DNA from: Clostridium weizhouense
Lineage (GTDB): Bacteria; Bacillota; Clostridia; Clostridiales; Clostridiaceae
Direction: 5' to 3'
Assembly (NCBI RefSeq): GCF_019431045.1
Contig: NZ_JAHXPT010000002.1
Span: 124,001-188,000 of the forward strand
DNA: 64,000 nt
Shown in pieces: positions 1-7,689 of the stretch; the first letter of the stretch is position 1; each line of letters begins with the position of its first letter. A program made the position numbers and the translations under genes. The notes under the pieces are model-generated. The model had not been told where the DNA came from, did no database searches, and was given only the letters and a program-made list of their open reading frames with translations.

Positions 1-175
1 ATTTGCAAGATAAGATTGTTTTTCAACTGATTGTAATATTTGAGACATTCCTTATATTGTTTCATTAACATTGTCTAAGATATCATTAGAATTTTCTACT
101 GACTACTATTAATTACTTTTACATATTGGCTTGCTTTTGAATCTTCTGTTGTTACATTTAAACCTAAATCTATAT
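1..175 (-). pseudogene. possible decayed coding remnant at the window edge
   Basis: On the minus strand two adjacent reading frames give protein-like text, first a stretch ending VKVINSSQ and a stop, then, after a one-base frame change, a stretch with NDILDNVNETI, a stop, and GMSQILQSVEKQSYLAN. The style (polar, helical, N/S/E/Q-rich) recalls the signalling helix of a chemotaxis receptor, but I cannot assign a family. A stop, a frame change and a second stop within 180 bases argue for a broken gene. The rest of the stretch up to the first gene (176-462) is AT-rich, and I see nothing else in it. Confidence 0.25.
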
Positions 176-462
176 TTTAAAACTTTATTGATATTGTGAT
201 ATATTTAAATTTAATCTTATTAATACTTATAAAAAGACATAAAAACATATTTTTCCCAATATAAAATAAATTTTATAAATTTAAAAGGAATTCCACCACA
301 TTTTTAGAATAATATACCATATATGAATATTTCTAAATATTATATATTTTAAATGAATCTAATATTTAGAAAGTATTATCCAAACTTTTATTTAACTTTT
401 ATTAATAAAAATGTTTTATAAAATACTTATTGGATAAAAATAAAATATGGAAGAGGATGAAA

Positions 463-1266
463 ATGGAAAAGGAACTACTTAATCAAATTGCTATCGTTAC
501 TGGTGGAAATGCTGGAATAGGAAAAGCTATAAGTTTAGAATTAGCACAAAGAGGCGCTAAAGTAATGATATTAGCAAGAAGTCAAGAAAAAAATGAAGAG
601 ATAAGAAAGATTATCATAGATAAAGGAGGATATTCTGAAATCTATAAAGTAGATGTATCTGATAAAAACTCTGTAGATACTGCTATTTCTGAAATCTATG
701 AAAAACATGGACAAATAGATATATTAGTATGTAATGCTGGTAACTCCACACCATTAAATTATCTTACTAAAATGCCTATTGAAGATATAGATTCTATTAT
801 AAAGACACATATTTATGGTACTATACATTGTATACAAGCATGTGGTGAAAAAATGAAAGAAAAAAAATATGGACGAATTGTATTAATGTCTTCTCTTGGT
901 GCTTATCATGGGGTTACTGGAAATGCACATTATTGTTTAGCTAAAGAAAGCTTAGTAGCTATGGGACAAACTTTAGCTAAAGAATTAGGACGTTATGGCA
1001 TTACTGTTAATTTAATTCAGCCCGGTTCTATTAATACAGAAATGAGCTCCCAAGTTTTAGAAGTCGCTAAAAATAAAGTTATAAGTGAAACTCCAGTTGC
1101 AAGAATTGGTGAACCTGAAGATATTGCATATGCTACAGCATTCTATTGTAGTCCAAGAGCAAGTTTTATTACTGGAGATATAATGAGGGTAGATGGTGGT
1201 TATATTCTTGAAACTGGAATGGATAGATTAGTTTTAAGTATGCTTGATCCTGAAATACTAAAATAA
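463..1266 (+). CDS. short-chain dehydrogenase/reductase (SDR family)
   Basis: A classical NAD(P)-dependent SDR of about 267 residues. The N-terminal Rossmann fold carries TGGNAGIGKAI (the TGxxxGIG cofactor motif), followed by the structural CNAG motif, the catalytic Ser in MSSLGAY and the catalytic YCLAK (YxxxK). The C-terminal end has the usual GEPEDIAYA and GDIMRVDGG segments. The frame is open back to a TTG at 430, but the ATG at 463 sits six bases after GGAAGAGG and is the better start; the ATG at 457 is too close to it. The overall pattern resembles FabG and hydroxysteroid dehydrogenases. The substrate cannot be read from sequence. It is a single-gene unit ending at a hairpin shared with the convergent acetyltransferase gene. 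Confidence 0.85.
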   Translation: MEKELLNQIAIVTGGNAGIGKAISLELAQRGAKVMILARSQEKNEEIRKIIIDKGGYSEIYKVDVSDKNSVDTAISEIYEKHGQIDILVCNAGNSTPLNYLTKMPIEDIDSIIKTHIYGTIHCIQACGEKMKEKKYGRIVLMSSLGAYHGVTGNAHYCLAKESLVAMGQTLAKELGRYGITVNLIQPGSINTEMSSQVLEVAKNKVISETPVARIGEPEDIAYATAFYCSPRASFITGDIMRVDGGYILETGMDRLVLSMLDPEILK

Positions 1267-1368
1267 AATTTTAAAAAGAGATTTATATTGTAGTATAAAG
1301 CTCACATTTTACCTTTTTAAAGATTTTTGATTAGTAAAATAAGAAATATTTTTAATAAAATACGAAAT

Positions 1369-1394
1369 AAGAGAAGCCATAAATGGCTTCTCTT
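1369..1394. terminator. bidirectional terminator between convergent genes
   Basis: Perfect inverted repeat AAGAGAAGCCAT / ATGGCTTCTCTT with a two-base loop. It lies between the SDR gene and the convergent acetyltransferase gene, with an A-rich tract on one side and a short T/A-rich tract on the other. Confidence 0.8.
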
Positions 1395-1399
1395 AAAAT

Positions 1400-2053
1400 T
1401 TACTTCATCCATTCTTCAATAGAAAATGCTATTTCTTGAATATCATTTATAAGTTTACAAGTATGATATCCATCAGCAACAGCATGATTTACAAATATTG
1501 AAAATGGTATTAATATATTGTCATTTTCTCTAAAATATTTTCCAAATAAAATACACGGAAAGAGCATTTTTGATTCACTATAAGTATCATTACCATAACC
1601 TGTAAAACTCGTCCACGGAATTGAAGATATTGGGCAAAAATTTTTAGGAGTATTAGGTTTTGCTTTTATTCCTTTTATATCCTTGTATTTTTCTAAATCA
1701 TTAATGACTAGCTTATAAAATATAAAAAAATTCTCATTATATTCTGTCCATATATCTGAGAACGTCTTATCATCATCATGAAATATAGTATATGATGGAT
1801 TAATATAATCCCAATACCCTAATTTATTATCTTCATCAAAACTCATTCTAAATTCTTTGTTTTTATTTATTGCTTTAGTAACTATAAATATAAATGTAGG
1901 ATAAAACCTTAAATTCCTCTTTTTTATTTCTTCTAAAAGTCTAGTGATTTCTATATTAACAGTTATATTATAATTACATTTAACAAGATCTATATAATAA
2001 TAAAAATGTTCCTTACGTTCCCAAGTATCCAAGTCAATATAATTAAAATTCAA
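1400..2053 (-). CDS. chloramphenicol O-acetyltransferase-like protein (CAT type A fold)
   Basis: 217 residues, the usual length of a classical trimeric CAT. The start is a TTG seven bases after GGGGAGG. Family signs are the N-terminal F.YIDLDTWERKEHF segment, the central FRMSFDEDNKLGYWD and SYTIFHDDDKTFS region, and the C-terminal active-site block NHAVADGYH. The catalytic His and the DG pair are kept, while the first residue of the usual HHAVCDGYH is Asn and its Cys is Ala. The fold assignment is secure. Activity on chloramphenicol is an inference; many chromosomal clostridial homologues have no proven drug substrate. It is a single-gene unit. Confidence 0.8.
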   Translation of the reverse strand: MNFNYIDLDTWERKEHFYYYIDLVKCNYNITVNIEITRLLEEIKKRNLRFYPTFIFIVTKAINKNKEFRMSFDEDNKLGYWDYINPSYTIFHDDDKTFSDIWTEYNENFFIFYKLVINDLEKYKDIKGIKAKPNTPKNFCPISSIPWTSFTGYGNDTYSESKMLFPCILFGKYFRENDNILIPFSIFVNHAVADGYHTCKLINDIQEIAFSIEEWMK

Positions 2054-2236
2054 ATCTTATCCTCCCCTTTTCATAAATTCTCTCATTACCATTTTTATCA
2101 AAGTACTCATTAATATAATTATAAAGTTTATTACAACAATTATGTATACTTTTTATTTTATAAATTATTGGAGATTAAAATTATTTTTAATAATATCTAT
2201 ATTAAAATACTATTTCTAAATAAAAATTTTAAATTA

Positions 2237-2394
2237 TACAAATAAAATAATAGATCAAAGTGGCGTTATATATTTTGTGTTGAACAAAAAAGTAAATTTA
2301 GTTAATAAATAGCTATTAGCTAAATTTACTTACACAATATCACACAAAATAAATTAACATACACTGTGATCTATTATTTTTTGAATATGTCTTA
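2237..2394. repeat. MITE-like element, long form (family A copy 1)
   Basis: About 158 bp with the arms AAATAAAATAATAGATCAAA and, at the other end, TGATCTATTATTTTTTGAAT. The core has a 12-bp perfect palindrome, AAGTAAATTTAG / CTAAATTTACTT. The outer GGCACAT ends are degraded here. The same sequence recurs at eight further sites in the window (long or short form). It occupies most of the gap between the CAT-like gene and the symporter; I see no gene in that gap. Confidence 0.8.
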
Positions 2395-2439
2395 TAGCTA
2401 GTATTTGTAATTTTTTAATTTATACTATCTATAATTTTT

Positions 2440-3606
2440 TTAATTTATATTTTTTCTATTTGCTATACCTGTAAGCATAAGTGTTAATGCACCATCACCA
2501 GTAACATTACAAGCTGTTCCAAAACTATCTTGAATGGCAAATATTGTTAATATAAGTGCTGTACCTGTTTCGTTAAATCCAAGTACACTAACTATTAAAC
2601 CAAGTGATGCCATAACTGTTCCCCCTGGTACACCAGGTGCTCCTATTGCAAATACCCCAAGTAATAATATAAATAAAACCATAGATGAAATACTTGGAAG
2701 CTCTCCATAAAGTATTTTAGATACTGTCATTACAAAAAATACTTCTGTTAATACTGAACCACAAAGATGTATATTAGCAAAAAGAGGAATAGAAAAATCT
2801 AAAATATCTTTTCTTAAAACTTTAGATTTTCTAGCACATTCTACAGCAACTGGTAATGTTGCAGCAGAAGACATACTTCCTACAGCAGTTAAATAAGCTG
2901 GCCCATAATATTTTATAACCTCAATTGGATTCTTTCTTGATATAACTCCTCCCAAAAAGTATAAAGTAGTAAGCCATATAAAATGTCCTATCATTACAAT
3001 AATAATTACTTTGAAAAATACTGGAAGATGATTTGTTATAGTTCCTTCATAAGCTAATGTTGCGAATGTTGTTCCTATGAACATTGGTAATATAGGAATT
3101 ATAATTTTATTTACTATGCTTAAAACTATGTTTTGAAATTGTTCTAATAATTTTTCAAACATATCTGCCTTTGTCCAAGTTACTGCTAGTCCAATCATAA
3201 TAGATAAAACTAATGCACTCATAACAGACATAACTGGTGGTATATCTAACTTAAATATAATTTCTGGTAATTCTCTTAAAGTTCCAACATTTGAAAAAAT
3301 TGAAATCTTAGGAATTAATATATATCCAAATATAGCTGCAAATGCTGCTGCACCAACAGATGATATATAAGCAAAAGATACGGCATAAACTAATAATTTA
3401 GAAGCATTACTTCGTAACTTTGCTATAGATGGTGCTATAAATCCAATTATAATTAGTGGTACTGCGAACATTACAATTTGACCAAAAACATATTTTAGTG
3501 TAACTATAATATTCATAAAATATGCAGGTGAATAAAACCCAATTATAAGTCCTAAAATGACTGATAATAACAACTTAAATATTAAACTATTAAAAAATTT
3601 TTTCAT
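2440..3606 (-). CDS. dicarboxylate/amino acid:cation symporter (DAACS family)
   Basis: 388 residues with about eight hydrophobic segments and two re-entrant hairpins. The first hairpin shows the serine-rich motif SMSSAATLP, the second shows APGVPGGTV, and helix 8 shows NVTGDGALTL. These are marks of the GltP/SstT glutamate-serine symporter fold. The usual NMDGT of helix 7 is replaced by NIHLCGS, so this is a divergent member whose substrate and coupling ion cannot be stated. It starts with ATG after AAAGGAAC. It lies about 200 bp downstream of arsC on the same strand, with an inverted repeat in the gap, so it is probably a separate unit. Confidence 0.85.
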   Translation of the reverse strand: MKKFFNSLIFKLLLSVILGLIIGFYSPAYFMNIIVTLKYVFGQIVMFAVPLIIIGFIAPSIAKLRSNASKLLVYAVSFAYISSVGAAAFAAIFGYILIPKISIFSNVGTLRELPEIIFKLDIPPVMSVMSALVLSIMIGLAVTWTKADMFEKLLEQFQNIVLSIVNKIIIPILPMFIGTTFATLAYEGTITNHLPVFFKVIIIVMIGHFIWLTTLYFLGGVISRKNPIEVIKYYGPAYLTAVGSMSSAATLPVAVECARKSKVLRKDILDFSIPLFANIHLCGSVLTEVFFVMTVSKILYGELPSISSMVLFILLLGVFAIGAPGVPGGTVMASLGLIVSVLGFNETGTALILTIFAIQDSFGTACNVTGDGALTLMLTGIANRKNIN

Positions 3607-3674
3607 TTATAAATGTTCCTTTCTAATTTTTATAATATTATTTCTAGATACTCAAATTTATATATTACATTAAT

Positions 3675-3757
3675 CATATATGTTGCAAATTTAAATCTTC
3701 AACAAAATAATATAGAATTTTTTTAATTTATCGAATATTATTATTGCAACATATATA
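3675..3757 (-). promoter_or_regulatory. inverted repeat upstream of the DAACS symporter
   Basis: CATATATGTTGCAA at 3675-3688 and TTGCAACATATAT from 3744 are near-perfect inverted copies about 55 bases apart. They lie between the end of arsC and the symporter start. They could be a pair of operator half-sites or a long hairpin; the protein is unknown. Confidence 0.4.
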
Positions 3758-3807
3758 TGTGTTATAAATTCCTTATAGCTGATAAATTATAGACTTTATT
3801 ATAAATG

Positions 3808-4218
3808 TTAATCAAAGATTAAATTATTCTTAATTCTTGTAGCTAAATCTTTTACCTTATCTTCAATTGACTTTGCAGTTTTTATAAATTCTTTCTCACT
3901 TTTACCTGTTGGATCTTCCAATCCCCAATCTTCAGTATACTTTGCAGGTAAAAATGGACAAACAACATTACAACCCATTTTTATTACTATATCTACATCT
4001 GGTATATCCTTTAATAACTTAGATTTTTGAGTTTCATTCATATCTATATTATATAGTTTTTTTATTACTCTCACAGCATCTTGATTTATTTCAGGCTTTG
4101 TTTCTGTTCCAGCTGAATAGCTTTCAAAAATATCACTTGCGTAAATTTTAGATAATGCTTCAGCCATCTGTGATCTACAAGAATTATGCACACATATAAA
4201 TGCTACCTTTGGTTTCAT
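3808..4218 (-). CDS. arsC: arsenate reductase (thioredoxin-dependent, LMW-phosphatase fold)
   Basis: 136 residues reducing arsenate to arsenite in the cytoplasm. The P-loop CVHNSCRSQMAEAL holds the CX5R catalytic signature near the N terminus. Downstream MGCNVVCPFLP carries the pair of resolving cysteines, followed by the family segment DWGLEDPTGK. The cysteine spacing is CX3C rather than the wider spacing of Staphylococcus aureus ArsC, as in several ArsC enzymes of actinobacterial and clostridial type. It follows arsR by 21 bases in one transcription unit and starts with ATG after an AAGGAGG-like site. Confidence 0.93.
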   Translation of the reverse strand: MKPKVAFICVHNSCRSQMAEALSKIYASDIFESYSAGTETKPEINQDAVRVIKKLYNIDMNETQKSKLLKDIPDVDIVIKMGCNVVCPFLPAKYTEDWGLEDPTGKSEKEFIKTAKSIEDKVKDLATRIKNNLIFD

Positions 4219-4239
4219 TACTTTTCCTCCTTTCTTATT

Positions 4240-4569
4240 TTATTGTTTATTATTTCTACAAGAACACTCGGAATTACAGATACAATTTTCAGTTTCTGTA
4301 ACTACATTCATCAAAAATAAAACTAATTTATTAGAATTAATCATATCTAATTTATAATAATTCCAAGTACCTTCTTTTCTAAATTTAACTAATCCACAAT
4401 CGTTTAGTACCTTCATATGATGAGATAACGTTGGCTGAGTAAAATCAAAATGTTCTAATATTTCACAAGCACATTTTTCACCACAAGATAATATATCAAT
4501 TATTTTAAGTCTATTAGGATCACTTAAAGCCTTAAATATCTTTGCATTTAATTCATATTTAGATTCCAT
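4240..4569 (-). CDS. arsR: ArsR/SmtB-family arsenic-responsive repressor
   Basis: 109 residues with a winged helix-turn-helix. KALSDPNRLKIIDIL opens the fold, and TQPTLSHHMKVLNDCGLV is the recognition helix. GEKCACEIL matches the metalloid-binding ELCVCDL position of ArsR, and the C-terminal tail adds CICNSECSC. Direct binding of As(III) by these cysteines is inferred from the family. It is first in the arsR-arsC unit. A palindrome just upstream (4577-4606) overlaps its promoter and recurs at two other loci, which supports autoregulation plus control of those loci. Confidence 0.93.
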   Translation of the reverse strand: MESKYELNAKIFKALSDPNRLKIIDILSCGEKCACEILEHFDFTQPTLSHHMKVLNDCGLVKFRKEGTWNYYKLDMINSNKLVLFLMNVVTETENCICNSECSCRNNKQ

Positions 4570-4576
4570 AATTTCC

Positions 4577-4606
4577 TCCTTATATAGATATAAATCTATG
4601 TATAGA
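4577..4606 (-). promoter_or_regulatory. predicted ArsR operator and promoter of arsRC
   Basis: Left arm ATATAGAT, four-base spacer, right arm ATCTATGTATAG, directly before the arsR ribosome binding site. A minus-strand TTGACA about 18 bases further upstream gives the -35, and the -10 (TCTATA) falls inside the palindrome. The bases between (ATAAGTAGG) are almost the same as in the promoter at 14.24 kb. Confidence 0.7.
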
Positions 4607-4693
4607 TTAATATATCCTACTTATTTTGTCAAGATTTACATAATATATGCATTATACATGTTTTAATAATAATATTTATATCTGTAAAAATAC

Positions 4694-4722
4694 TTGAACT
4701 ATCATTTTATTTAAACTAAAAT
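4694..4722 (+). promoter_or_regulatory. promoter of the ArsN-like acetyltransferase gene
   Basis: TTGAAC, a 17-base spacer and TAAAAT on the plus strand, about 48 bases before the ATG at 4770. It is divergent from the arsR promoter. No obvious ArsR palindrome overlaps it. Confidence 0.55.
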
Positions 4723-4769
4723 TATATTCAAGGAAATTATTGTAAATATATAAAGGAGAATCATACATT

Positions 4770-5270
4770 ATGAACTATATAATTGATAAAATGTATAAAG
4801 ATGATTGGGACAAGGTTCTTAAAATTTACTCCAAAGGTATTAAGACTGGTAACGCTACATTTGAAAAAGAACTTCCTACATGGAATGATTGGAATAATAA
4901 TCATATAAAATCATGTAGATTAGTAGCCCGCTTAGATAAGAATATATTAGGATGGATAGCATTAAGTCCTACCTCCGGTAGACCTGTATATAGTGGAGTT
5001 GCAGAAGTTAGCATATACATAGACGAAAAGTATAGAAGAAAAGGAATAGGTGAACATTTATTAAAATATTTAATTGAATTATCTGAAAAAAATCAATTTT
5101 GGACTCTACAATCTGCAATTATAAAAGAGAACTTATCAAGTATAAAGTTACATGAAAAATGTGGTTTTAGAAAAATAGGTATTCGAGAGAAAATAGCTAA
5201 AATGAATAATTCTGAATGGATGGATGTAATCTTATTAGAACGTAGGAGTAAAATTATAGGTATAATTTAG
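4770..5270 (+). CDS. GNAT N-acetyltransferase, phosphinothricin/arsinothricin (ArsN1) type
   Basis: 166 residues of the PAT/bar-like GNAT group. The motif A region IYIDEKYRRKGIGEHLLKYL supplies the R-x-x-G-x-G/A acetyl-CoA loop. ENLSSIKLHEKCGFRKIGIRE and W.DVILLERR are typical of phosphinothricin acetyltransferases. A strong ribosome binding site (AAAGGAG) precedes the ATG. It is transcribed away from arsR across a shared control region. In other bacteria PAT-like genes beside ars genes (arsN1) acetylate the arsenical antibiotic arsinothricin, so that role is a reasonable inference. Methionine sulfone, methionine sulfoximine or phosphinothricin are the alternatives. Confidence 0.75.
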   Translation: MNYIIDKMYKDDWDKVLKIYSKGIKTGNATFEKELPTWNDWNNNHIKSCRLVARLDKNILGWIALSPTSGRPVYSGVAEVSIYIDEKYRRKGIGEHLLKYLIELSEKNQFWTLQSAIIKENLSSIKLHEKCGFRKIGIREKIAKMNNSEWMDVILLERRSKIIGII

Positions 5271-5307
5271 GGATTGTCTTAAAAAACTCTTTTTTAAGAC
5301 AATCCCT
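5269..5307. terminator. bidirectional terminator
   Basis: AGGGATTGTCTTAAAAAA and its perfect inverted copy around a three-base loop. It serves the acetyltransferase gene and the convergent sulP gene. It belongs to a set of look-alike hairpins in this window. Confidence 0.85.
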
Positions 5308-5322
5308 AATCATTATAAAAAA

Positions 5323-6837
5323 TTAATTACCACTAGCCACATCTAATTTACCTGGCTTATTATGTATAGACATTCTATCTATTAATTCTAAACATTGAGT
5401 ACTCATACCTATCAAGTTAGTCTTAATTCCATTTTTATGAAATTTAATCACAACTTTATCTATACTGTCAACCGCTGATTCATCCCATATTCTAACTTTC
5501 GAAAGATTAATATCTACAGTATCTACATCTTCTGTAAAATCAAAACTATTAATAAATTTTAAAGTAGATGCAAAAAATAATTGACCATGAGCTAAATATA
5601 TAACTTTTTTATCTTCCTTTATTTTTTCAACACTAATTTCAGATATCTTAGCTGCAAAAAATATAGAACTCAAAATTATTCCTACAATAACTCCATAAGC
5701 TAAGTTATGAGTTAACAAAACTGTTACTACTGTTGAAATCATTACAAATGTATCTGATTTAGGTACTTTTCTTATTCTCTTTATTGATTCCCAGTTAAAA
5801 GTACTTATTGATACAACTATCATAACTGCTCCTAGCGCAACTACTGGTATTTGTGTTACAAATTTATTTAATACTATCACCGAAATTAACATTGCTGTTC
5901 CTGATATAAGCGTTGATAATCTACCTCGTCCACCATAAGTTTGATTTATTATAGTTTGACCGATCATTCCACACCCAGCTATTCCACCAAAAAAGCCTGA
6001 TACCATATTAGCTAAACCTTGCCCTATACACTCTCTATTCTTGTCACTCGGAGTATCTGTTAAATCATCAACTAACTGAGCTGTTAATAATGATTCAACG
6101 ATACCTACTAATGAAAGCGATATTGAATATGGTAATATTATTTTTATAGTTTCCATATTTAATGGTATATTAGGAATTAAAAATTTAGGTAACTCACTAG
6201 TTACTTTCCCCATATCCCCTAAAGTCTTTACATCAATTTTAAATATAAAAACTATTAATGTAACTACTATTATTGATATTATAGGAGAAGGAACTGATTT
6301 TGTTAACTTTGGAAATAAATAAATTATTAAAACTCCTATCGCTCCTAAAATTAATAAAATAAATCCTCCATTAAAATGAGGTAATTGTGATTTAAACATC
6401 ATTATTCCTAAAGCATTTACAAATCCAATCATAACTGGTTTAGGTATGAATTTTAATAAATTTCCTATTTTAAAAAAACCTAATATTACTTGAAATATAC
6501 CTGTAAGTATTGTTGCTGCTAACATATACTCTATTCCGTAATCTTTTACTAAACTTGCTAAAACTAATGCCATAGCACCAGCAGCTGCTGATATCATTCC
6601 TGTTCTACCACCAAAAATTGATATAATTAGAGACATACAAAAAGACGCATACACTCCAACCATAGGATCAACTCCTGCTACTATAGAAAATCCTATTGCT
6701 TCGGGTATTAATGCCATACATACAACAATTCCTGCAAGAATGTCCGCTCTAGCATTTGAAAACCATTCTACTTTTAAATTTTTATTCAATTTTTTATACA
6801 CCTCATATCTATTATTTTTTCTCTTGTAAAAACTCAT
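5323..6837 (-). CDS. SulP-family inorganic anion transporter with STAS domain
   Basis: 504 residues. The N-terminal part has [25 protein letters not shown], the typical helix 1 region of SulP carriers, then about ten more membrane segments including the [15 protein letters not shown] stretch. A cytoplasmic STAS domain follows at about residues 400-495, with [27 protein letters not shown]. SulP proteins move sulfate, bicarbonate or other anions; the substrate here is not evident. It is a single-gene unit with a weak ribosome binding site. Its position between arsenic genes may be chance; sulfate, molybdate-like or bicarbonate transport are all possible. Confidence 0.88.
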   Translation of the reverse strand: MSFYKRKNNRYEVYKKLNKNLKVEWFSNARADILAGIVVCMALIPEAIGFSIVAGVDPMVGVYASFCMSLIISIFGGRTGMISAAAGAMALVLASLVKDYGIEYMLAATILTGIFQVILGFFKIGNLLKFIPKPVMIGFVNALGIMMFKSQLPHFNGGFILLILGAIGVLIIYLFPKLTKSVPSPIISIIVVTLIVFIFKIDVKTLGDMGKVTSELPKFLIPNIPLNMETIKIILPYSISLSLVGIVESLLTAQLVDDLTDTPSDKNRECIGQGLANMVSGFFGGIAGCGMIGQTIINQTYGGRGRLSTLISGTAMLISVIVLNKFVTQIPVVALGAVMIVVSISTFNWESIKRIRKVPKSDTFVMISTVVTVLLTHNLAYGVIVGIILSSIFFAAKISEISVEKIKEDKKVIYLAHGQLFFASTLKFINSFDFTEDVDTVDINLSKVRIWDESAVDSIDKVVIKFHKNGIKTNLIGMSTQCLELIDRMSIHNKPGKLDVASGN

Positions 6838-6961
6838 TTTTATCTTATAGTAAAGTTAGTTTAACATATATCGTCCCAAAAAGGAACCATTTTAAAACTG
6901 ATTTTAATTATTTAAATTATGATATAATAAAATAAATTCTTTAAATAATAGGAGAATAAAA

Positions 6962-7504
6962 ATGTTAATTGGATATATGAGACCATATGAAGAAGATACA
7001 AACTGTGAGGTTCAGTTAAAGAACTTAAAAAAAGTTAATTGTGAAATTATAATTTCAGAGGCACATTCCTCTCCAAAGAAAAGATTAAAATTAAAAGATA
7101 TAATAAATAATCTTAATAAAGGTGATAAAATAATAGTTACAAAACTTTTTAGCTTAGCTGATTCAACTCGGCATTTAGTTGAACTATTAGAAATAATAGA
7201 TAAAAAAGAAGCCTTTTTTCAATCTCTTGATGAAGAAATTGATACAAGTAATAAGAATGGATATAATTTCACTGAAATTATAAAACATCTGCTTAAATTT
7301 CAAAGTGATGTTATAAGTGAAAAAACAAAAAAAGGATTATATGAAGCAAAGCAAAAAGGACTTACTCCCGGAAGGCCAAAAAAGCCTGATGAAAATGTCA
7401 AACGTGCTATTATTATGTATGAAAGTAAAAAATACAGTCTAAGTGAAATAAAAAATGAAACTGGAATTAGTAAATCTACATTATATAGATATCTAGAACA
7501 TTAA
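6962..7504 (+). CDS. catalytically degenerate serine recombinase (resolvase-like DNA-binding protein)
   Basis: 180 residues with the size and layout of a Tn3-type resolvase: N-terminal domain from MLIGYMR, long dimer helix around SEKTKKGLYEAKQKGL, linker TPGRPKK and a C-terminal helix-turn-helix SLSEIKNETGISKSTLYRYL. The active site is gone. The nucleophilic Ser in the usual YARVS is Tyr (YMRPY). The DRLGR block is FSLAD, so both of its arginines are missing. The Arg after the E-helix glutamate is also absent. The DNA-binding domain is intact, so a regulatory role is likely (inference). It has its own promoter-like TATAAT near 6923 and a good GGAG site. It is not next to any transposon ends I can see. 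Confidence 0.85.
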   Translation: MLIGYMRPYEEDTNCEVQLKNLKKVNCEIIISEAHSSPKKRLKLKDIINNLNKGDKIIVTKLFSLADSTRHLVELLEIIDKKEAFFQSLDEEIDTSNKNGYNFTEIIKHLLKFQSDVISEKTKKGLYEAKQKGLTPGRPKKPDENVKRAIIMYESKKYSLSEIKNETGISKSTLYRYLEH

Positions 7505-7637
7505 TTGTTTAAAATTTTATTTATTAATGTACATTACTAAGTTTTTACTAAATTTTTTCATGAGAATTACTCTATAGTCCAGTCCATTAATGTTAATTCA
7601 AGTATAATAAAGTATCAAATTAGAAATATTATAATAA

Positions 7638-7678
7638 ATATCACTACTAACCTAGTATTAATAGTTTAGTAGTGATAT
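7638..7678. terminator. terminator at the end of arsA
   Basis: ATATCACTACTAA and its inverted copy around a 14-base loop, placed between the recombinase-like gene and the convergent arsA. Confidence 0.75.
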
Positions 7679-7689
7679 TGTGCTTCTAA

